Origin: UBA7957 sp965222695
Lineage (GTDB): Bacteria > Pseudomonadota > Gammaproteobacteria > Granulosicoccales > Granulosicoccaceae
Length of the DNA stretch: 64,000 nucleotides
Assembly (NCBI GenBank): GCA_965222695.1
Contig: OZ244967.1
Location: 2,976,001-3,040,000 of the forward strand
Direction of reading: 5' to 3'
Shown here: positions 51,396-60,429 of the stretch, in pieces
Numbering within the stretch: the stretch's first letter is position 1
Layout of the letters: the number at the start of each line of letters is the position of its first letter
Notes under the pieces: generated by a model
Databases searched by the model: none
Told to the model about the DNA's origin: nothing
What the model saw: the letters and a program-made list of their open reading frames with translations, nothing else
Made by a program: the position numbers and the translations under genes

Positions 51396-52640
51396 ATGAA
51401 AAATCGCGGATTTACGACGCGCATTCTCCACGCAGACAGGCAAAACCCGATCGAACACGGGTCGCTGCATAAACCTATCCATACCTCCATTGCCTACGCA
51501 CATCAATCCGCCAATAACATCGCCCGGGTGTTTCAAGGTAAGGAGGCAGGATTTACTTACAGCCGGCAGGTAAACCCTACTATCACCGCGCTTGAAGAGA
51601 AAATCACTCATATGGAAGAAGGTGTTGCCAGCATTTGCTTTTCGACCGGCATGGCCGCTATCGCCGCCGTAATGCTGACCCTGTTGAAAGAAGGCGATCA
51701 TTTGGTATCCAGCTGCTTTTTATTCGGTAACACCAACAGTTTTTTCGAAACACTGAAAAATTTCGGTATCGAGGTGAGTTTTGTCGATGCAACCGATGCC
51801 TCGACTGTTGAGGCGGCCCTTAAGCCGAATACACGCATGGTATTTGTCGAAACCATAGCCAATCCGCGTACCCAGGTCTGCGACATGGCGGGTATAGGAA
51901 GACTCTGCGAGGAAAAGAGATTGGTTTATGTGGTGGATAACACCATGACATCTCCCTACTGTTTTCGACCCGCACAGGTCAATGCTGGCTTGGTGATTCA
52001 TTCTTTATCTAAATACATCTGCGGCCATGGCAACGCGCTGGGTGGATCGGTAACCGAAACCGGGCTTTATGATTGGGCCGCGTACGACAATATTCTGGAT
52101 ATCTATAAAACCGGTGATCCACAGAAATGGGCGTTGCAGCAAATCCGGAAAAAAGGGCTGAGGGATGCGGGAGGCACACTTGCACCACAGGTGGCACACA
52201 CTATTGCCGTGGGATCTGAAACCTTATCCCTGCGCATGGAAAAGGCCAGCGACAATGCGCTAAAGCTGGCCGGCATGTTTCGCCAGCACCCGAAAATAAA
52301 GAATGTTTATTATCCCGGAGATGAACAACATGGGCAGCACGAACGGGCCAGAGAGTTGTTTAAGACGTTCGGTGCGATCATGAGTATTGAACTGGATGAA
52401 TCCGTCGACTGCTTCGGATTCATCGATAAGCTCGAAATGGTGATCATTTCTACCAATCTAGGCGATAACAGGACGCTGGCGATACCGGTAGCCCAGACGA
52501 TTTATCATGAACTCGGTCCCGAACGAAGAGCCGCTATGGGCATTTCCGACGGCACTGTGCGGCTGTCCATAGGTATAGAAGACTTTGGTGATCTGCACGA
52601 CGATTTTACTCAGGCTTTGAACAATGCCGAAGAGTGCTGA
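51396..52640 (+). CDS. Cystathionine gamma-synthase family PLP enzyme
   Basis: A 414-residue PLP-dependent enzyme of the Cys/Met metabolism family. The Schiff-base lysine lies in VIHSLSKYICGHGNALGG, the cofactor region in CFSTGMAAIAAVML, and VVDNTMTSPYCFRPAQ is typical. The start at 51396 (MKNRGFTTRILH) fits the family; the frame upstream does not. Could be a methionine gamma-lyase, cystathionine gamma-synthase or O-acetylhomoserine sulfhydrylase relative; the exact reaction cannot be read here. Monocistronic after typA. Confidence 0.9.
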   Translation: MKNRGFTTRILHADRQNPIEHGSLHKPIHTSIAYAHQSANNIARVFQGKEAGFTYSRQVNPTITALEEKITHMEEGVASICFSTGMAAIAAVMLTLLKEGDHLVSSCFLFGNTNSFFETLKNFGIEVSFVDATDASTVEAALKPNTRMVFVETIANPRTQVCDMAGIGRLCEEKRLVYVVDNTMTSPYCFRPAQVNAGLVIHSLSKYICGHGNALGGSVTETGLYDWAAYDNILDIYKTGDPQKWALQQIRKKGLRDAGGTLAPQVAHTIAVGSETLSLRMEKASDNALKLAGMFRQHPKIKNVYYPGDEQHGQHERARELFKTFGAIMSIELDESVDCFGFIDKLEMVIISTNLGDNRTLAIPVAQTIYHELGPERRAAMGISDGTVRLSIGIEDFGDLHDDFTQALNNAEEC

Positions 52641-53073
52641 TCAGGCACCGCAGATGATTCGTTTGAGCTGTTTACACCCTTAAGTCTAAGATCAATAACT
52701 TAGCGATGTAGTCGTTTTGCCTGAGGGCAAACTGCCCCGTTTTCTGGCAGTCACAGCTCTTTTTCTGCCAACTCCTTCCGCTTTCCGACAGTTTTTTGTC
52801 AATCCCCGTTTTCCCTTCTTTTTCATAATCAATCTTAGCTATACAGCCTAATCAATTGTTATTAGGTGACTTATTCTCTTATCCTCTCCCTTATCACCGA
52901 TCCGCACCCGCCTCCCCCGGCCGGGCCTGTCCCCCTCAAACGTCAAAATGTGAACACCCGCTCAGCATCCCGGCGTCAATTTCGCGACACTATCCCTACC
53001 TTGAGTCGCAACGCTTTTCTCTCAACGCCAACGGCTCAAAACAACAACACAACAATAATAAGAGCGCAGAGCC
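52641..53073. other. Intergenic region, pyrimidine-rich, no gene
   Basis: About 433 bp. TTTGCC/GGCAAA near 52713-52728, followed by CTGCCCCGTTTT, may form a terminator for the PLP enzyme gene. The following stretch is strikingly C/T-rich on the plus strand (about 52760-52930). No tRNA or known riboswitch recognised. Confidence 0.5.
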
Positions 53074-53457
53074 ATGAAAAACTTACTCCACACTATCCAA
53101 GCTTCTATCCTTGTTCTTGCCGTGATCTTCGCCCAGGGCTGTGATTCAACTTCCTCGGTCGATTCGGCTCAGGCCACCGCCGCCGATCTGGCCGTCTCGG
53201 TGTCGGATCTGTACTGGGGCACTCGCGATGTGGGTGTGGAAACCACGCAAACCCTTATCCTGACCAACCGCGGTGAGCAGAGCGTCCAGATTAATGCCCT
53301 GAGCCTCGCCGGTGCCGATGCCAGTGAGTTCAGCACCAGCCTCCACGGGGCGGTCACGCTCAAGGCCGGTGATATGATGGAAGTGGCGGTTTCTTTCGCA
53401 CCCCGGAGCGAAGGGCGAAAGTATGCGGCTCTTGAGATCGATTACGAGTTGATTTGA
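53074..53457 (+). CDS. Small lipoprotein with one choice-of-anchor-D-like domain
   Basis: A 127-residue exported protein: signal peptide about 1-22 ending FAQGC, a weak lipobox. One Ig-like beta domain of the ASH/HYDIN (choice-of-anchor D) type follows: LYWGTRDVGVETTQTLILTNRGEQSVQINALSLAGADASEFS to VAVSFAPRSEGRKYAALEIDYEL. Such domains usually occur in long multi-domain surface proteins; here there is only one, so the gene is either a minimal member or a truncated remnant. Confidence 0.75.
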   Translation: MKNLLHTIQASILVLAVIFAQGCDSTSSVDSAQATAADLAVSVSDLYWGTRDVGVETTQTLILTNRGEQSVQINALSLAGADASEFSTSLHGAVTLKAGDMMEVAVSFAPRSEGRKYAALEIDYELI

Positions 53458-53758
53458 TTCCGATTACCGAGCCAGCGGCTGAACTCCAGACAGTTGCCGG
53501 CTCATCCTTGATCATCCCCGGGGCGCACGGAGCGCCCAACCAGCAACGAATTACACATCATGTCTCAAAGCGATACCGGCAGGCCTTAGGGCCTGCCAAT
53601 ACGCCTTTCAACGATACATAATATTTAGTTATAAAGTACTAAAAATAAATCAATTGTATGCATGGATAATGCGTGACATCATGTTTTCCGGTAATACGAC
53701 CGGGATGATTCCGATAGTCCCGGGTACAACGAACAAGAAATCTTGGGAGGAATATCCG
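53458..53758. other. Upstream region of the importer/dehydrogenase operon
   Basis: About 301 bp. It holds two hairpins, GGGCGC/GCGCCC (53521-53537) and GGCAGGCC/GGCCTGCC (53578-53597), the latter probably a terminator or attenuator. An AT-rich stretch (53610-53660) follows where the operon promoter and a LysR-type site are expected. An ORF frame crosses it but lacks a ribosome site. Confidence 0.55.
53578..53597 (+). terminator. Hairpin between the lipoprotein and the ABC operon
   Basis: GGCAGGCC-TTAG-GGCCTGCC, arms of eight pairs with a four-base loop. No long U-run follows, so termination is uncertain. Confidence 0.4.
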
Positions 53759-54793
53759 ATGAAGAAACGGGCTGTATGCACATCTTTCCTGGCGCTATCA
53801 ATTTCAGGTTCTGTGATCGCTGAAACTCCGACAATGTATGTGGGCGCTTACGGGGGTTCCACCGAAAAATTGATGAAGGAAAAAATCATTCCATCATTCG
53901 AGGCCAATAACGATGTAAAGATTGTCTATGTTCCCGGAAACTCGACCGACACCCTGGCCAAGTTAACCGCGCAAAAAAGCAAACAGGAATTAGATGTTGT
54001 ATTTCTTGACGATGGACCTATGTACCAGGCCGTATCTCACGGCTATTGTGCCAATATAGAAAAATCGCCCGTGCTGGATGATATCTATGACATAGCACAT
54101 TTTAAGGGCGGGACGGCGGTTGGTGCCGGATTCGTTGTCACCGGTATCTCCTACAACAAGGAAATGTTCGAAAAAAACGGCTGGCAGGAACCTTCCTCCT
54201 GGATGGATCTTACCGACGAAAAATTCAAGGGTAAACTGGTCGTACCGCCGATCAACAACACTTACGGATTGCACGCGCTGTTAATGATGGCGAGATTAAA
54301 CGGCGGCGGCGAAAACAATATCGAGCCCGGTTTTGACGCATTTATCGATAAAGTCGGACCTAATGTTCTCAGTTTCGAACCTTCGTCAGGCAAGATGTCG
54401 GAGCTTTTCCAAAGCGGCGAAATCGCTTTATCGGTATGGGGGAGCGGTCGATTGAAAGCGCTCGCAGATACGGGTTTTCCCGGTGGCTTTGTCTATCCCA
54501 AGGAAGGTGGTGTCGCCTTAATGGTTGCAACCTGCCCCGTGGTTGACAGCGATGTTCCGGAGCTGTCACAAAAATTCGTTCAACATATTCTGTCTAATGA
54601 TGTCCAGGCTCAATTAGCCCAGGCACAAGGCTGGGGTCCGACCAACAAAACCACAGAGCTGGAAAAGGAGTTGGCAGACAGCATCCCTTACGGGCCTGAA
54701 AAGATCAATAACCTGATCGCCATGGATTGGGATGTGATCAATCAGCATCGAGCGGAATGGACTAATCGCTGGAATCGTACCGTCGAACGATAA
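53759..54793 (+). CDS. ABC importer substrate-binding protein (spermidine/putrescine PotD-type)
   Basis: A 344-residue periplasmic binding protein. The ATG at 53759 follows GGGAGGA and opens a signal peptide (about 1-21, ending VIA). The mature domain starts with MYVGAYGGSTEKLMKEKIIPSFEANN and includes DVVFLDDGPMYQAV and GISYNKEMFEKNGWQEPSSWMDL, as in the PotD/iron-type family 1 binding proteins. First gene of a unit with a matching ATPase and two permeases. The ligand is probably a small cationic or opine-like molecule, judged from downstream oxidases. Confidence 0.9.
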   Translation: MKKRAVCTSFLALSISGSVIAETPTMYVGAYGGSTEKLMKEKIIPSFEANNDVKIVYVPGNSTDTLAKLTAQKSKQELDVVFLDDGPMYQAVSHGYCANIEKSPVLDDIYDIAHFKGGTAVGAGFVVTGISYNKEMFEKNGWQEPSSWMDLTDEKFKGKLVVPPINNTYGLHALLMMARLNGGGENNIEPGFDAFIDKVGPNVLSFEPSSGKMSELFQSGEIALSVWGSGRLKALADTGFPGGFVYPKEGGVALMVATCPVVDSDVPELSQKFVQHILSNDVQAQLAQAQGWGPTNKTTELEKELADSIPYGPEKINNLIAMDWDVINQHRAEWTNRWNRTVER

Positions 54794-54895
54794 ATTTCCC
54801 ACCTACCGATAGGGAGTCTTGCGAATACGGCAGGCTCCTCATCGGCCTTTTGTCAAAATGACTGCCGGCGATAGCACAGAATGAGGTGCGATGAT

Positions 54896-55954
54896 ATGTC
54901 GTTTCTTGAGCTAAGGAATCTGGTAAAAAAATACGGCGACTTCACGGCGGTTGAAAAAATCGATTTATCCGTGGAAAAAGGCGAGTTCATCTCCCTTCTG
55001 GGTCCATCAGGCTGCGGTAAAACCACAACCTTACAGATGATTGCGGGATTTACCGTGCCCACTCAAGGCAGAGTCCTGGTAAACGGTACCGATATCACGG
55101 ATCTTAAACCCAATCGAAGGGGATTGGGGATTGTTTTCCAGACCTACGCCCTGTTTCCGCATATGACTGTGGCTGAAAATGTCAGCTTTGGGCTTGAGAT
55201 GCGCAAAGTCCCTCAAGAGGAATTGGATCAGCGGGTTGCAGATGTTTTGCGGCTTGTGCATCTGGACCCCTTTCGCACGCGATTTCCGAAAGAACTGTCG
55301 GGAGGACAGCGCCAGCGTGTCGCTCTGGCGCGAGCGCTGGTCATCAAACCGGATGTATTGTTACTGGACGAACCCTTGTCAAATCTCGACGCCAAACTGC
55401 GGGAAGACATGCAAATCGAATTGCGGGAAATTCAGCGTACGCTTGGGACGACCACCATTCTCGTCACGCATGACCAATCCGAAGCGCTTGCAATGAGTGA
55501 CCGCATTGCGGTGATGGATAAGGGGAAGATGATTCAGATCGATGATCCCATGAAAGCTTACGAAGTCCCGAACAATACCTTTGTATCAAACTTTCTCGGT
55601 AAAACCAACAATCTAAGCGGTACGATCGAAAGCCGTGCGAACGGACGTATGCAAGTACGGGTTGACGAGGGGTTGATCGAGGTCAGGGACGAAGATTCAT
55701 CGATCAGCGGTTCAGTCACGCTCAGCATACGCCCGGAAAAACTGTTTTTTGTCAGCGGCCCGGACGCCAAGATAAAGGGCAAAGTTCACGCCAGGGTTTT
55801 TCTCGGCAATCACTTTATGTATCAGATCGACACAAACGTGGGGCGGATACTGGTCACCACGGAAAACAGCGGAAGTGCGATTAAAGACGAAGACGAAGAT
55901 GTCGGCCTGAGTTGGAACGCGGGCGAAATCCGCATTCTGTCGGGAGAACCGTAG
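54896..55954 (+). CDS. ABC importer ATPase (PotA-type)
   Basis: A 352-residue ATPase. Walker A GPSGCGKTT, Q-loop FQTYALFPHMTV, signature LSGGQRQRV, Walker B LLLDEPLSNLDAKLR, H-loop THDQSEA; the C-terminal ~110 residues form a TOBE domain. The ATG at 54896 (MSFLELRNLV) is preferred over 54881. PotA-like length. It is directly upstream of its permeases. Confidence 0.94.
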   Translation: MSFLELRNLVKKYGDFTAVEKIDLSVEKGEFISLLGPSGCGKTTTLQMIAGFTVPTQGRVLVNGTDITDLKPNRRGLGIVFQTYALFPHMTVAENVSFGLEMRKVPQEELDQRVADVLRLVHLDPFRTRFPKELSGGQRQRVALARALVIKPDVLLLDEPLSNLDAKLREDMQIELREIQRTLGTTTILVTHDQSEALAMSDRIAVMDKGKMIQIDDPMKAYEVPNNTFVSNFLGKTNNLSGTIESRANGRMQVRVDEGLIEVRDEDSSISGSVTLSIRPEKLFFVSGPDAKIKGKVHARVFLGNHFMYQIDTNVGRILVTTENSGSAIKDEDEDVGLSWNAGEIRILSGEP

Positions 55955-55955
55955 A

Positions 55956-56825
55956 ATGGCTAAAGCTGCGGTAAAATCATTCCTGCCGCCCTATCTATTG
56001 AGTGCACCCGCCTTGCTATTGTATGTGGCAATGCTTGGTACTCCCATGTTAATGACCTTTCTTCTCAGTTTCAGTGCGTTCGATTTCAACCAGGGAATAT
56101 TACCCGAGTATACACTGAGCAACTACTGGGAGGTCCTGAGCGATGATTACTTCCATGAGATATTCGCCCGGACTTTCGGACTTGCATTACTGGTGACACT
56201 TATCTGTGTACTGATCGGGACGCCGGAAGCTTATATTCTGTCCAGAATGAGTAACCCATGGCGGTCGATTTTTCTGGTGATTATCCTGGGACCCTTATTG
56301 ATTTCGGTGGTTGTGCGAACACTGGGTTGGGCCTTGATCATCGGTTCAAACGGAATTATCAGTACCACATTACAATCTCTGGGTTTGGTCGACGAGCCGG
56401 TTCAACTGATGTTTACCTTTACCGGAATGCTCATAGCGTTGGTTCATGTTCTCGTACCGTTTATGGTCATATCTGTCTGGGCATCGATTCAAAAACTCGA
56501 CCCCTCGGTTGAATATGCAGGCCTGTCCCTCGGAGCCAGTCAATTTACCGTACTCAAGCGAATCGTTTTGCCCCAGGTTATGCCGGGCATACTGTCAGGT
56601 AGTATGATTGTCTTCGCCCTGACGGCCAGTGCATTCGCAACGCCGGCAATCATTGGCGGCCGAAGACTCAAAGTGGTTGCAACCACTGCCTATGATGAAT
56701 TTTTAAATACCCTGAATTGGCCTCTTGGAGCCACCATTGCAGTACTGTTACTGATTGCCAATTTTGTCATTATTTTCAGCTATAACCGATTCATTGAAAA
56801 AAAATATGCGCAGGTGTTTGAATGA
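55956..56825 (+). CDS. ABC importer permease 1 (PotB-type)
   Basis: A 289-residue inner-membrane permease with six helices and the EAA loop EYAGLSLGASQFTVLKRIVLPQVMPGI. The ATG at 55956 follows GGGAGAACC and starts one base after the ATPase stop. It overlaps permease 2 by 4 bp (ATGA). Confidence 0.93.
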   Translation: MAKAAVKSFLPPYLLSAPALLLYVAMLGTPMLMTFLLSFSAFDFNQGILPEYTLSNYWEVLSDDYFHEIFARTFGLALLVTLICVLIGTPEAYILSRMSNPWRSIFLVIILGPLLISVVVRTLGWALIIGSNGIISTTLQSLGLVDEPVQLMFTFTGMLIALVHVLVPFMVISVWASIQKLDPSVEYAGLSLGASQFTVLKRIVLPQVMPGILSGSMIVFALTASAFATPAIIGGRRLKVVATTAYDEFLNTLNWPLGATIAVLLLIANFVIIFSYNRFIEKKYAQVFE

Positions 56826-57616
56826 AGTCCAATGGCATCCCCGCACTGATCTTTCACGCTTTGTTCGTTGTCTTTATCCTGGCTCCACTGATTGTAATCT
56901 GCCTGGTAGCCTTTACGGACAAAGGGTATATGTCCATGCCGACCGACGGTTTGTCCCTGCGTTGGTTTAAAGCCATACTCGAAAATCAGGATTTTATCGA
57001 CGCCTTTTGGGTGAGTCTGTATATCGCCTTAGGCTCGGCAACCATCTCACTGATGATTTCGATCCCCGTCGCCTTGGCGGTAGTGCGTTATCGCTTTCCC
57101 GGTCGAGAGCATTTCACGGCCTTTTTTCTATCCCCCTTGATGATTCCGCACGTTGTTCTCGGTGTATCCTTTCTTCGCTTTTTTACTGAAATCGGATTTA
57201 CCGGAACCATGGTCGGGCTGATACTAACCCACGTCATCATTGTAATGCCTTATGCATTGAGGCTGGTACTGGCATCTACGGCTGGATTGGATCGGGATGC
57301 GGAACGCGCCGCCTACTCACTCGGCGCGTCTGGATGGACCGTATTTCGACGGGTTACCGTACCTTTAATCCTGCCGGGAGTGGCCGGTGGATGGGTACTT
57401 GCGTTTATCACCAGTTTCGATGAATTGACCATGACGGTATTCGTGGCATCGCCGAGTACGACAACGCTACCGGTGCGTATGTATCATCATATTGCTCAAA
57501 CGGTCGATCCCCTGATCGCGTCGATTTCAGCCGTGCTGATTTTCCTGACACTACTGCTGATGATCCTTCTGGACCGGATATACGGACTCGACAAAATACT
57601 GATCGGCAAAGGTTAA
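56822..57616 (+). CDS. ABC importer permease 2 (PotC-type)
   Basis: A 264-residue permease with six helices and the EAA loop ERAAYSLGASGWTVFRRVTVPLILPGV. Length and order (binding protein, ATPase, B, C) fit the polyamine-type ABC family. It is contiguous with the first oxidoreductase gene (1 bp gap), so transport and oxidation are co-expressed. Confidence 0.93.
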   Translation: MKSNGIPALIFHALFVVFILAPLIVICLVAFTDKGYMSMPTDGLSLRWFKAILENQDFIDAFWVSLYIALGSATISLMISIPVALAVVRYRFPGREHFTAFFLSPLMIPHVVLGVSFLRFFTEIGFTGTMVGLILTHVIIVMPYALRLVLASTAGLDRDAERAAYSLGASGWTVFRRVTVPLILPGVAGGWVLAFITSFDELTMTVFVASPSTTTLPVRMYHHIAQTVDPLIASISAVLIFLTLLLMILLDRIYGLDKILIGKG

Positions 57617-57617
57617 A

Positions 57618-58730
57618 ATGGATGCGGACGTCGCAGTAGTGGGTGGCGGAATTGTCGGCATGTCAGTCGCCTGCGGACTACTCAGACATGGCTTGAAAGT
57701 GACCGTCTTCGATGGAGACGACCGCGACCTTCGCGCTTCAAGGGGCAATTTCGGGCTGGTCTGGGTCCAGGGCAAAGGTGACGGCATGCCCGAGTATGCA
57801 CGCTGGACCATGCATTCGGCAAAGCTCTGGCCCGAGTTTTCGAAAACGATGAGATCTGAAACCGGAGTGGATATACAACTCTCCCAGCCCGGCGGGATGC
57901 ATCTGTGCCTGACGGAACAAGAGCTTGAAGACAGGGAAGACAGCCTCCGTGAACTACAACTTTCACTGTCAGAGCCTTACCCTTACGAAAAACTCGATCA
58001 CAAAGGACTAAAAAAACAAATTCCCTCTATCGGTGCCCGGGTGGCTGGCGCCACTTTCTGTCCAATGGACGGGCATGTTAACCCCTTGCATTTGCTGCGT
58101 GCCCTGCATGAATTCTTTAATATCCATGGAGGACACTTGATCAACGGTGTGTCGATCACGGATATCTCTTTCGAAAAAGGTGTGTTTACCTTGAACTCAG
58201 GAACGGCACAGACTCACTGGCAAGCGGATAAACTTGTCCTGGCCGCCGGATTGGGTAATCAACAACTGGCAGGCCAAATTGGACTAAAGATTAATTTAAA
58301 GCCCAACCGGGGGCAAGTGCTTATTTTGGAGAGACTGGCACCTTTTCTGAATTTTCCAACCAGCCATGTGAGACAAACGGTTGAGGGAACAATTCAATTG
58401 GGTGATTCAAAGGAAGATGTCGGATTTGATGACGGAGCCACAGTTGATGTAATAGCTGAAATAGCCAGGCGCTCCGTGCAAATGTTTCCCTTACTATCCG
58501 ATTGCAGGCTGGTCAGAGCCTGGGGGGCACTGAGGATTATGACCGGTGACGGATTTCCTATCTATCAGCAATCAGATACCTGCCCCGGATCGTTTCTGAT
58601 CAGCTGTCACAGCGGAGTGACTTTAGCAGCGGCTCATGCCGGCCCCTTGGCGGACTTCATCGGTAGAGGAAATTTTCCGCAACGCTTTGACGTATTCAGC
58701 GGGGACAGATTTCATGTTCAAGCGCACTGA
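57618..58730 (+). CDS. FAD-dependent amino acid dehydrogenase subunit (HcnC/OoxB-like)
   Basis: A 370-residue DAO-family flavoprotein. The FAD fingerprint is VAVVGGGIVGMSVACGLL at about residues 5-22; the C-terminal RAWGALRIMTGDGFPIY and ISCHSGVTLAAAHAGPLADFI are typical of glycine-oxidase/D-amino-acid dehydrogenase relatives. The [2Fe-2S] and FAD/NAD subunits follow, as in HcnABC and octopine/nopaline oxidases. The substrate-binding subunit of a hetero-oligomeric dehydrogenase is the most likely role. Confidence 0.87.
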   Translation: MDADVAVVGGGIVGMSVACGLLRHGLKVTVFDGDDRDLRASRGNFGLVWVQGKGDGMPEYARWTMHSAKLWPEFSKTMRSETGVDIQLSQPGGMHLCLTEQELEDREDSLRELQLSLSEPYPYEKLDHKGLKKQIPSIGARVAGATFCPMDGHVNPLHLLRALHEFFNIHGGHLINGVSITDISFEKGVFTLNSGTAQTHWQADKLVLAAGLGNQQLAGQIGLKINLKPNRGQVLILERLAPFLNFPTSHVRQTVEGTIQLGDSKEDVGFDDGATVDVIAEIARRSVQMFPLLSDCRLVRAWGALRIMTGDGFPIYQQSDTCPGSFLISCHSGVTLAAAHAGPLADFIGRGNFPQRFDVFSGDRFHVQAH

Positions 58731-59037
58731 AAAGATTGATCCGGAAACGGAAAATTCCGCTATCAGTGTATACATCGACGGGCGTAAGGTTAAAACTCAC
58801 ACGGGTATGACGGTGGCCGCAGTACTATTGGAGTCAGGCGAAGAACCGTTCCGGTTTTCTGCCGTCAGCAAAGAGCCGCGCTCAGCCTATTGCCTGATGG
58901 GGGTATGCTTTGAATGCCTGGTGCAAATCGACGGCATCAAAAATCGCCAGGCCTGCATCACGGAAGTCTCCGACAGTATGCGCATTGAACGTGAGACAGA
59001 TCCACAAGCTTCAAGCGAGGATAAGCGGAGTGACTGA
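58714..59037 (+). CDS. [2Fe-2S] small subunit (HcnA-like)
   Basis: A 107-residue ferredoxin-like protein; the ATG at 58714 overlaps the preceding flavoprotein by 17 bp. Residues VYIDGRKVKTHTGMTVAAVLLESG form the ubiquitin-like fold and the cluster cysteines are CLMGVCFECLV and the later QACIT. The length and CxxxxCxxC spacing match HcnA and the small subunit of opine oxidases, which bridges electrons between the two flavin subunits. Confidence 0.87.
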   Translation: MFKRTEKIDPETENSAISVYIDGRKVKTHTGMTVAAVLLESGEEPFRFSAVSKEPRSAYCLMGVCFECLVQIDGIKNRQACITEVSDSMRIERETDPQASSEDKRSD

Positions 59038-60421
59038 GCAGAGGTACGATATTGCAATTATAGGCTCAGGGCCTTCCGGGATGGCCGCCGCTGTTACCGC
59101 TTCAGAATTTAATTGCAGTACCGTGGTGATAGATGAACAGGCAAAACCGGGGGGACAGATATACCGCAATAGCCGGTTCAGTCCGCTACGCAACTCACCT
59201 GTTCTCGGAACCGATTATCATCAGGGGGAACATTTGGCCGATGCATTTACACAGTGCAAGACCGATTATTTAGCGAATAGTGTGGTCTGGTATATAGACC
59301 AGGAGGGTACATTAGGCATATCCGAGAATAACCGTGCAAAAAACCTGTCTGCCGGATTGATCATTGTTGCTACCGGCGCCATGGAGCGGCCTTCACCCAT
59401 CCCGGGTTGGACATTACCCGGCGTAATGAGCGCCGGGGCCGCACAAATCCTCTTGAAAACCGGCGCACTGATTCCCGAAGGCCGTGTGATACTGGCTGGC
59501 TGCGGTCCATTGCTGTATCTGGTTGCCTGGCAGCTGATGAACGCCGGGGCTGAAATCGTCGCATTATTGGATGCCACCAATACAAGCCGGATGTTAAAAA
59601 GCCTGCCCAAGCTTGCAGGCGCCCTTACGGCTCCCGGGTACCTGATCAAGGGGCTTTCTTATATCGCTGCCCTGCGAAAAGCAAGAATTCCGATATTTAA
59701 AGGGCTGGAGTCGATAAGAGCGGAAGGGGATGGCAAACTGCAACACGTCGTCTTTACGGCGAAGAGCCGAAAATTCCGGCTGGAATGCGAATCGCTTCTG
59801 CTGCATCACGGTGTGGTACCCAACACCCAAATTTCACGTGCGCTCGAATGCCGCCATATCTGGGATAAACGTCAACTGAGCTGGAAACCCGATCTGAATC
59901 ACTGGGGGCATACGAATAAAGAGCGAATTTATGTAGCGGGGGACAGCGGTGGAATCGTAGGTGCCAAAGTTTCCGAATTGCAGGGGCGGTTGGCGGCACT
60001 GGATGCCTTGAACAAGCTCGGCATCATTCAAACAGGCAAACGCAATTCTTTGGCCATGGTGCTTCGTCAGCAACAAAATCGCCATATGGCGGTACGACCC
60101 TTTCTTGACACTCTCTACAAACCGGCCGAATATGTACTGCAGCCAGAGGACAACACCATGATTTGCCGATGCGAAGAAGTCACCGCCGCAGATATACGCC
60201 AGATGGTGAAGATGGGCTGCCTGGGGCCAAATCAGACAAAGTCATTCGCAAGGCCTGGCATGGGCCCGTGCCAGGGGAGAATGTGCGGCCTCACGGTTTC
60301 CCAGATCATCGCAAAAGAGAGAGCCGTACCGATTGAAGAAGTCGGATATTATCGAATCCGCCCTCCTCTGAAACCCATCACGCTAGGCGAACTGGCGGTA
60401 TTTCAAACGCCTGACAAATAA
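59030..60421 (+). CDS. NAD(P)/FAD oxidoreductase subunit with BFD-like [2Fe-2S] domain (HcnB/OoxA-like)
   Basis: A 463-residue protein starting at a GTG (59030) after AGCGGAG, overlapping the [2Fe-2S] gene by 8 bp. FAD site DIAIIGSGPSGMAAAVTA, second nucleotide site GRVILAGCGPLLYLVAWQL, and the family's ERPSPIPGWTLPGVMSAGAAQ. The C-terminal BFD-like domain has CRCEEVTAADIRQMVKMGC and GPCQGRMC. This is the alpha-subunit architecture of opine, proline and HCN-forming dehydrogenases. It completes the three-subunit enzyme. Confidence 0.88.
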   Translation: MTEQRYDIAIIGSGPSGMAAAVTASEFNCSTVVIDEQAKPGGQIYRNSRFSPLRNSPVLGTDYHQGEHLADAFTQCKTDYLANSVVWYIDQEGTLGISENNRAKNLSAGLIIVATGAMERPSPIPGWTLPGVMSAGAAQILLKTGALIPEGRVILAGCGPLLYLVAWQLMNAGAEIVALLDATNTSRMLKSLPKLAGALTAPGYLIKGLSYIAALRKARIPIFKGLESIRAEGDGKLQHVVFTAKSRKFRLECESLLLHHGVVPNTQISRALECRHIWDKRQLSWKPDLNHWGHTNKERIYVAGDSGGIVGAKVSELQGRLAALDALNKLGIIQTGKRNSLAMVLRQQQNRHMAVRPFLDTLYKPAEYVLQPEDNTMICRCEEVTAADIRQMVKMGCLGPNQTKSFARPGMGPCQGRMCGLTVSQIIAKERAVPIEEVGYYRIRPPLKPITLGELAVFQTPDK

Positions 60422-60429
60422 ATTTCCTC

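Noticed and set aside
57618..60421. Hydrogen cyanide synthase HcnABC
   Set aside because: The subunits match by architecture but the gene order is C-A-B, and they are fused to a polyamine-type importer and a second oxidase, which points to catabolism and not HCN formation.
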